Part shown: positions 5,844 through 10,235 of the stretch, one piece after another
How positions within the stretch are numbered: the stretch's first letter is position 1
Layout: every line of letters begins with the position of its first letter
Source: Desulfobacteraceae bacterium
Lineage (GTDB): Bacteria; Desulfobacterota; Desulfobacteria; Desulfobacterales; Desulfosalsimonadaceae
Direction of reading: 5' to 3'
NCBI GenBank assembly: GCA_024636355.1
Contig: JAGXHH010000050.1
Span: forward strand, 1-10,235
DNA length: 10,235 nt
Position numbers and translations under genes: made by a program
The notes under the pieces: model-generated
Told to the model about the DNA's origin: nothing
Seen by the model: only the letters and a program-made list of their open reading frames with translations
Databases searched by the model: none

Positions 5844-7172
5844 ATGACTGTATCGGAATCATCATTTCCTGCCCCGGCCGCGGATGAAATTCTCCGGGAA
5901 CTTATCCGGTTCGATACCACCAACCCGCCGGGAAACGAAAAGGCGTGCATTGATTATATTAAATCCCTCATGGATGCGGCAGGATTTGAAACCCGGCTGC
6001 TGGCCCGGGACGACAACCGGCCGAACCTGATTGCCCGGATGCCCGGAAAACAGGAACAGCGCCCCCTTCTGATGTACGGGCATGTCGACGTGGTCCCGAC
6101 TGTAAAGCAGAACTGGCAGCATCCGCCTTTCGGCGGTGACCTGATCGACGGCGAAATCTGGGGGCGCGGGGCGCTGGACATGAAATCAGGCGTGGCCATG
6201 ATGATTGCCGCCATGTTAAAGGCCCGGGCCGAAGGATTCGTTCCGGCCGGCGACATCGTCTTTGCCGCCCTGTCAGATGAGGAAGCCGGCGGGGATTACG
6301 GCGCCCGGTTTCTCGTCGACTCCCATCCGGAACTCTTTGAAAACATAAAATTTGCAGTCGGTGAATTCGGCGCCGCCAGCATGTATATCGGCAATCGGAC
6401 GTTCTATCCGGTCCAGGTTTCCGAAAAACAGATCTGCTGGATCAGGGCCATTTTCAAGGGGCCGGGCGGCCACGGATCGATGCCGGTCAAAAACGGCGCC
6501 ATGACGAACCTCGGCCGGTTTCTTCAGAAACTGGACCGCACCCCCCTTCCGGTGCGCATTACGCCGGTAGTCCGGCAGATGATAGAAGAGCTTTGCGCCG
6601 GTCTGCCGCAACCCGCTGCATTCGTTCTCCGCTGCCTGCTAAACCCCCGGCTGACTGACCTGACGCTGGCCTTGCTTGGCGACCGCGGCAGGATCTTCCG
6701 CCCGCTGCTTCGCAACACCGTCAGTCCGACCATCGTATCCGGCGGGGAAAAGGTAAACGTGATCCCTTCCGAGATCACCCTGCACCTGGACGGCCGGATT
6801 GTGCCCGGCAGCACCCCCGCCGAACTGGTCGAACAACTGGGCAGGATGGCGGGCCGAACGGCCGATTTTGAGATCCTGCGCACGGATGCCGGCCCCGGTG
6901 AGCCCGACATGGGAATGTTCGACCTGCTTTCCGGGATTCTGCGCGATGCCGATCCGGGCGCAACCCCCGTGCCGATGCTTCTGCCCGGCGTGACAGACGC
7001 CCGCTTCTTCTCTCTTCTCGGCATCCAGACCTACGGTTTCAATCCCCTGAAACTGCCCCGGGATTTTAATTTTTTCAGCCTTATCCACAATGCCGATGAA
7101 CGCGTTCCCGCCGACGCGGTAAAATTCGGCTCCCGCGCCCTTTTCGAACTCATATGCCGCTACGGGAAATAA
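5844..7172 (+). CDS. M20-family metallopeptidase/deacylase (ArgE/DapE/CPG2-like)
   Basis: This 442-residue protein has no signal peptide and is therefore probably cytoplasmic. It carries the complete M20 di-zinc site: His80 in GHVDVVP with Asp82, bridging Asp112 in GRGALDMKSG, general base Glu146 and ligand Glu147 in SDEEAGG, Glu174 in VGEFGA as the third ligand, and His415 in LIHNADERVP. The dimerisation (lid) domain is marked by GPGGHGSMP. GVTDARFF near the C-terminus is the usual substrate-side motif. Family members hydrolyse amide bonds at the end of short peptides or N-acyl amino acids (acetylornithine deacetylase, succinyl-diaminopimelate desuccinylase, carboxypeptidase G2 and S). The exact substrate cannot be read from sequence. 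There are no arginine or lysine biosynthesis genes alongside, so a broad-role peptidase or aminoacylase is more likely than ArgE or DapE proper. AAGGA at 5833-5837, six bases before the ATG, fixes the start. The gene stands alone between repeat-rich gaps. Confidence 0.9.
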   Translation: MTVSESSFPAPAADEILRELIRFDTTNPPGNEKACIDYIKSLMDAAGFETRLLARDDNRPNLIARMPGKQEQRPLLMYGHVDVVPTVKQNWQHPPFGGDLIDGEIWGRGALDMKSGVAMMIAAMLKARAEGFVPAGDIVFAALSDEEAGGDYGARFLVDSHPELFENIKFAVGEFGAASMYIGNRTFYPVQVSEKQICWIRAIFKGPGGHGSMPVKNGAMTNLGRFLQKLDRTPLPVRITPVVRQMIEELCAGLPQPAAFVLRCLLNPRLTDLTLALLGDRGRIFRPLLRNTVSPTIVSGGEKVNVIPSEITLHLDGRIVPGSTPAELVEQLGRMAGRTADFEILRTDAGPGEPDMGMFDLLSGILRDADPGATPVPMLLPGVTDARFFSLLGIQTYGFNPLKLPRDFNFFSLIHNADERVPADAVKFGSRALFELICRYGK

Positions 7173-7180
7173 TACATTTC

Positions 7181-7345
7181 TTCCGTATTCAGCAATTTCC
7201 GGTGAACGTCGAAAGGCTCTGTAGGAGCGGGCCATGCCCGCGATGGCGGATGCATTTTTCGCGGGCATGGCCCGCTCCTACGTGGGTCATCCGTTAATCA
7301 CAAACACATTTCACCGAGAATTGCTGTTCCGTATTCGACAATTCG
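7181..7345. repeat. Imperfect direct repeat TTCCGTATTCnnCAATT flanking the REP hairpin
   Basis: TTCCGTATTC followed by two variable bases and CAATT occurs at 7181-7197 and again at 7327-7343, on either side of the hairpin at 7221-7281. It may be a small duplication that accompanied insertion of the hairpin or a duplicated control site. It could also be coincidence. Confidence 0.35.
7221..7281. repeat. REP-type palindrome with perfect 23-bp arms (GTAGGAGCGG type)
   Basis: The arm 7221-7243, starting GTAGGAGCGGGCCATG, is perfectly complementary to 7259-7281 across a 15-base loop (7244-7258). Repeats that begin GTAGGAGCGG are a well-known class of repetitive extragenic palindrome. They are typically dispersed by a REP-associated tyrosine transposase (RAYT) or by non-autonomous mobilisation. 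The palindrome lies 48 bases after the M20 stop codon, where the strong hairpin may protect the 3' end of the mRNA. It lacks a following T-run, so it is not a classical intrinsic terminator. Confidence 0.8.
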
Positions 7346-7394
7346 AAATCCATGTTTAAACTTTTTCTAGTATCGAAAGTATCGGAATAGAGAT

Positions 7395-7423
7395 TTGACT
7401 TCCTTCTAAGCGGTGAATTGCAT
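7395..7423 (+). promoter_or_regulatory. Weak candidate promoter upstream of cfa
   Basis: TTGACT (7395-7400) followed after 17 bases by TTGCAT (7418-7423) is the best sigma-70-like pair in the 394-base gap before cfa. The -10 matches consensus at only three positions. In enterobacteria cfa is driven in part by a stationary-phase sigma factor, so a non-consensus promoter is plausible. The remaining sequence between 7282 and 7566 contains no gene that I can recognise. Confidence 0.2.
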
Positions 7424-7444
7424 TAACGAAAAAGCGATTTTGCG

Positions 7445-7457
7445 ACACCCGTGGTGT
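7445..7457. promoter_or_regulatory. Dyad ACACC-CGT-GGTGT upstream of cfa
   Basis: A perfect 5-base inverted repeat lies about 110 bases upstream of the cfa start, within the presumed control region. It could be a binding site for a dimeric regulator, but it is short enough to arise by chance. Confidence 0.25.
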
Positions 7458-7566
7458 GATCTTAACTATATGACTTCCGTAAAAAGGGAGTAAACTTCGG
7501 CACCGCTTGAACAGGAATCAACACCGCCCTCGCCCAAACTACTGATATTAAGAAAAGGTGGTTGAA

Positions 7567-8748
7567 ATGGGAAAATCTACTGTAAGCACACGAAGGGAAC
7601 CCCGACCAATCCCCAGGAGCGCCCTTTTGAGGGCGACAACTTCAAAAGAATATATGAAAGAAGCCCTGAATCACGCCGGGATCACGATTAATGGAAACCG
7701 CCCTTACGACATTCGGGTCCATAATGACGATTTCTACGATAGAGTGGTCCGTGAAGGGGAGCTGGGGGCCGGCGAATCCTACATGGACGGCTGGTGGGAT
7801 TGCGCTGCGATAGACCAGTTTTTAGACCGGGTGTTCCGGGCGGACATGAGCCAGTATTTCAGAGGCAACTGGAAATTCTACCTGCACACCCTGAAGTCGC
7901 GGATGCTCAATCTCCAGGCAAATGAACGTGCCTACACGGTCGGAGAGCAGCATTACGATGTCGGAAACGATTTATACCGGGACATGCTCGACAAGCGCAT
8001 GGTCTACACCTGCGGCTACTGGGACGGTGCGGAAACATTAGACCAGGCCCAGGAAGCCAAGCTCGATCTGGTCTGCAGAAAAATCGAACTGGAACCGGGC
8101 TTGACCGTACTGGATCTGGGATGCGGATGGGGGAGTTTCGCCCGATATGCCGCCGAAAAATACGGGGCCCGGGTCACCGGGGTGACCGTTTCCAAAGAGC
8201 AGGTGGAACTGGGAAACCGGATGTGCAAGGACCTGCCGGTGGAAATCCGGCTGGAGGATTACCGCAACGTTTCCGGAAAATACGACCGGGTCATCTCGAT
8301 CGGCATCATGGAACACGTCGGCTATAAAAATCATCGCAATTACATGGAAACAGTGAACCGCTGCCTGAAGGACGACGGCATCGCGTTTGTTCATACCATC
8401 GGGAGCAATCGCAGCATTACCATCAGCAACCCCTGGACCACCAAATACATCTTTCCCAACGGCATGCTCCCGTCTATCGCCCAGATCGGAACGGCAATGG
8501 AGGATCTGTTCGTCATGGAGGACTGGCACAATTTCGGTCCCGATTACGACAGGACCCTGATGGCCTGGTACGCCAACTTCGAAAAATCATGGCCGGAACA
8601 CCGGGAAAAATACGGTGACCGGTTCTACCGCATGTGGAAATTCTACCTGCTCAGTTCGGCGGCGATGTTCCGCTCCCGAACGGCGCAACTCTGGCAGATC
8701 ACCATGACCAAGCCCGGTCGCAGACAACCGGCTTGCCGGAACATTTAA
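7567..8748 (+). CDS. cfa: Cyclopropane-fatty-acyl-phospholipid synthase
   Basis: The enzyme transfers a methylene group from S-adenosylmethionine onto the cis double bond of unsaturated acyl chains in membrane phospholipids. The protein (393 residues; E. coli Cfa has 382) aligns along its whole length with E. coli Cfa. The N-terminal lipid-binding domain contains GAGESYMDGWW (residues 67-77). The SAM motif is VLDLGCGWGSFARYAA (181-196). The active-site residues known from E. coli (Cys139, Glu239, His266, Tyr317) correspond to Cys149 (TCGYW), Glu249 (MEHVG), His276 (HTIGS) and Tyr327 (GPDYD) with a constant offset of ten. The start is placed at ATG 7567, because AGGTGG at 7556-7561 is a good ribosome-binding site five bases ahead. 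A GTG at 7558 lies inside that site and is unlikely to be used. A flavoprotein gene follows only 3 bases after the stop, in the same frame. The product is a peripheral inner-membrane enzyme. It could alternatively be a methyltransferase making 10-methylene lipids, since the two reaction types share this fold. Confidence 0.95.
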   Translation: MGKSTVSTRREPRPIPRSALLRATTSKEYMKEALNHAGITINGNRPYDIRVHNDDFYDRVVREGELGAGESYMDGWWDCAAIDQFLDRVFRADMSQYFRGNWKFYLHTLKSRMLNLQANERAYTVGEQHYDVGNDLYRDMLDKRMVYTCGYWDGAETLDQAQEAKLDLVCRKIELEPGLTVLDLGCGWGSFARYAAEKYGARVTGVTVSKEQVELGNRMCKDLPVEIRLEDYRNVSGKYDRVISIGIMEHVGYKNHRNYMETVNRCLKDDGIAFVHTIGSNRSITISNPWTTKYIFPNGMLPSIAQIGTAMEDLFVMEDWHNFGPDYDRTLMAWYANFEKSWPEHREKYGDRFYRMWKFYLLSSAAMFRSRTAQLWQITMTKPGRRQPACRNI

Positions 8749-8751
8749 GCC

Positions 8752-9714
8752 TTGATCGAAGAGGATGTCATCATCATAGGGGGCGGACCGGCCGGCTCGA
8801 CATGCGGCTGGAAGCTGAAGGCCTGCGGCATCGATGCCCTGATCCTGGACAAACAGCCGTTTCCCCGCGCAAAACTCTGCGCAGGCTGGATTACGCCCAG
8901 GGTTTTAAAAAATCTGGGAATCGTTCCGGCAGATTATCCGGGAAGCCTCGTTTTTTACAATCGGATCACCTTTTATTTCAAGGGTCTTCCCTTGCCGATC
9001 CGCACGCACCAGTATGCCATCCGCCGCTATGAATTCGACGATTTCCTGCTGTCACGGTCCGGGGCGCGCACCAGCCGGCACAACGTGAACTCCATCCGCA
9101 GAGAAGACGACTGCTTCATTATTGACGACAAGTACCGGTGCCGTTACCTGGTGGGAGCCGGCGGCACCCACTGCCCGGTCTACAAAACGTTCTTCCGACA
9201 AACACATCCCCGGGAGGACAACCGCCGGATTGCCACCGCGGAGATCGAATTTCCCTATGCACTCAAAGATACCAGCTGTTACCTCTGGTTTTTCGATGAC
9301 GGCCTGCCCGGCTATTGCTGGTATGTGCCCAAGAAAAACGGGTACCTCAACCTCGGCATCGGCGGGAAAGCGGAATCCTTGAAGCGAAACGGGACTACGA
9401 TCCGGGATCACTGGCAGAGATTTGTAAAACGCCTGGAAGAAAAGCGGCTGGTCTCCGGTGTGCCTGAACCCAGAGGCCACATTTATTATCTGAGACAGAG
9501 AGCCGATCATGTACAGATCGGCAATGCCTTTATCACCGGCGATTCCGCCGGGCTGGCCACGCTCGATATGGGGGAAGGGATCGGCCCGGCCGTGGAAAGC
9601 GGACTGGCAGCCGCCAACTCTATTTTAACCGGCCGGACCTATTCCCTTGACCATGTCACCCGGTTGAGCGCCCCGCAGATTATCCGGTATTTTTTCCTGA
9701 GGCAGAAGCTCTGA
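8752..9714 (+). CDS. FAD-dependent oxidoreductase, geranylgeranyl reductase family
   Basis: This 320-residue flavoprotein opens with an FAD-binding Rossmann motif, VIIIGGGPAGS (Gly10, Gly12, Gly15). The ribose-binding acid is Asp33, at the end of the second strand. PFPRAKLCAGW (36-46) resembles the P-(F)-P-R-x-K-x-C-(A/G)-G segment of geranylgeranyl reductase/FixC-type enzymes. GAGGTHCPV (135-143) and the second FAD contact GDSAG (263-267) with its GEGIGPAVESG helix complete the fold. The family reduces isolated carbon-carbon double bonds in lipids or handles electrons in related reactions. The start is TTG at 8752: the only in-frame start upstream of the nucleotide-binding motif, because the cfa stop codon lies 3 bases before it. 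The ribosome-binding site is weak (CCGGA), so translation is probably coupled to cfa. At 320 residues it is shorter than many relatives (about 370-400) and ends soon after the FAD domain. The physiological substrate is unknown. Linkage suggests a membrane lipid made or modified by Cfa. Confidence 0.82.
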   Translation: MIEEDVIIIGGGPAGSTCGWKLKACGIDALILDKQPFPRAKLCAGWITPRVLKNLGIVPADYPGSLVFYNRITFYFKGLPLPIRTHQYAIRRYEFDDFLLSRSGARTSRHNVNSIRREDDCFIIDDKYRCRYLVGAGGTHCPVYKTFFRQTHPREDNRRIATAEIEFPYALKDTSCYLWFFDDGLPGYCWYVPKKNGYLNLGIGGKAESLKRNGTTIRDHWQRFVKRLEEKRLVSGVPEPRGHIYYLRQRADHVQIGNAFITGDSAGLATLDMGEGIGPAVESGLAAANSILTGRTYSLDHVTRLSAPQIIRYFFLRQKL

Positions 9715-9808
9715 AGAAGAAAAACCTTGAACCTGCCCGCGTCAGGGTCTACTCAAAGGCGAATACGTCCTTTTTGGCAATCACCGGGCTGTTACGATGC
9801 AGCATGAC

Positions 9809-10235
9809 TTAAAAAAGGCCGCCATCGTCTTCTTGCATTTCCCGTTCGAATTCCTGTTCCCGGGTATCATACCCATCTTCGTAGTAACCGCGCTCCCGGC
9901 GTTCATCATATTGTTCATCACGAAACCGCTCCTCGCGGACATCCTCGGCAGTCTGTTCCGTGAGCTGCCATTTCCCATCCGGAGCTGTCTTGTAAGCCAC
10001 CCGTTCCAAGCTCTGGTCCTCGCCTTCCGGCTTTTGCACCTCAATATCGAGACTCCGGTATGTTCTGCCTTCCTGCTCCCAGGTATCGGTCGGGGTCACC
10101 TGGTAGGTCACGCCAGAGTCGGACGTCCAGGTTTCCGTCTGGCCGGTCGGCGTATTTTCGAGCACATCATAGACGTTCTTCTGATCTTCTTCCGTGAGCT
10201 GAGATCCGGCAAAATACCCAACGGCACCCCCGAGA
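9809..10235 (-). CDS. Glycine-zipper/17 kDa surface-antigen-like envelope protein (N-terminus outside window)
   Basis: The minus-strand frame is open to the right edge, and the GTG at 10165 is only an internal codon. Upstream of it the frame reads LGGAVGYFAGSQLTEEDQ, the end of a glycine zipper followed by the typical linker. The next part, PTGQTETWTSDSGVTYQVTP and then EGRTYRSLDIEV, matches the C-terminal domain of Rickettsia 17 kDa-antigen-like lipoproteins (usually GxxxxWxNPxxGxxYxVxP, then GRxCREY). Its last strand is seen as APDGKWQL. Both positions that are usually Cys (GRxCRE and ACRxxDGxW) are Tyr here. The protein then continues with a 47-residue tail of which 27 residues are Asp, Glu or Arg. 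Family members are usually outer-membrane lipoproteins or periplasmic, but the signal peptide would lie outside the window. The gene converges on the cfa operon with a 94-base gap, in which no good terminator was found. Function is unknown beyond an envelope role. Confidence 0.72.
   Translation of the reverse strand, partial: LGGAVGYFAGSQLTEEDQKNVYDVLENTPTGQTETWTSDSGVTYQVTPTDTWEQEGRTYRSLDIEVQKPEGEDQSLERVAYKTAPDGKWQLTEQTAEDVREERFRDEQYDERRERGYYEDGYDTREQEFEREMQEDDGGLF

Noticed and set aside
7440..7472. TTGCGA and TATATG as an alternative promoter for cfa.
   Set aside because: The spacer is 21 bases and both hexamers are imperfect.
7558..7560. GTG at 7558 as the cfa start.
   Set aside because: It overlaps the AGGTGG ribosome-binding site that is correctly spaced for the ATG at 7567, and no good site precedes the GTG.
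9727..9757. Possible terminator between the flavoprotein and the convergent surface-antigen gene (CCTG...CAGG stem with a T-rich stretch on the - strand).
   Set aside because: The stem is only four pairs and the T-rich stretch is separated from it by several bases, too weak to call in either direction.

Overview
The window looks like a chromosomal segment from a moderately GC-rich Gram-negative bacterium. The best guess is a Desulfobacterota (Desulfobacteraceae-like) organism. This rests on protein style, a cyclopropane-fatty-acid-synthase gene coupled to a geranylgeranyl-reductase-type flavoprotein, an outer-membrane 17 kDa-antigen-like protein, and CACAGAG-type and CGCAAAGA-type intergenic palindromes. 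The assignment is inference, not proof.

Left edge (1-2775): the distal end of a type I Wadjet anti-plasmid system. The C-terminal half of the SMC-like ATPase JetC runs in from outside the window. It is followed, with a 29-base overlap, by a complete JetD, the Toprim-containing nuclease subunit. jetA, jetB and the first half of jetC should lie immediately to the left. All signature residues visible in both proteins are intact.

Region 2776-3139: intergenic scar tissue. It holds a short remnant that reads like the N-terminus of a PIN-domain (VapC-type) toxin, then a 122-bp MITE-like inverted-repeat element, then a small perfect dyad just ahead of the next gene.

Middle (3140-7172): three apparently independent housekeeping or accessory genes on the + strand. 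They are an MFS permease, a membrane-anchored endonuclease/exonuclease/phosphatase-fold protein with its own possible promoter, and an M20-family metallopeptidase. Between the second and third lies a 335-base gap packed with two imperfect palindromes built from short iterated words. After the M20 gene comes a REP-type perfect 23-bp hairpin.

Right part (7567-9714): a two-gene lipid-modification unit. It consists of a canonical cyclopropane-fatty-acyl-phospholipid synthase and, 3 bases after its stop codon, a TTG-initiated FAD-dependent oxidoreductase of the geranylgeranyl reductase family. The pairing suggests that the two act on the same membrane lipids.

Right edge (9809-10235, - strand): the C-terminal part of a glycine-zipper/17 kDa surface-antigen-like envelope protein. 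It converges on the lipid operon and carries an unusual highly charged tail. I see no RNA genes, CRISPR array or complete insertion sequence. The only recognised defence system is Wadjet, and I do not see convincing evidence for an undescribed one.
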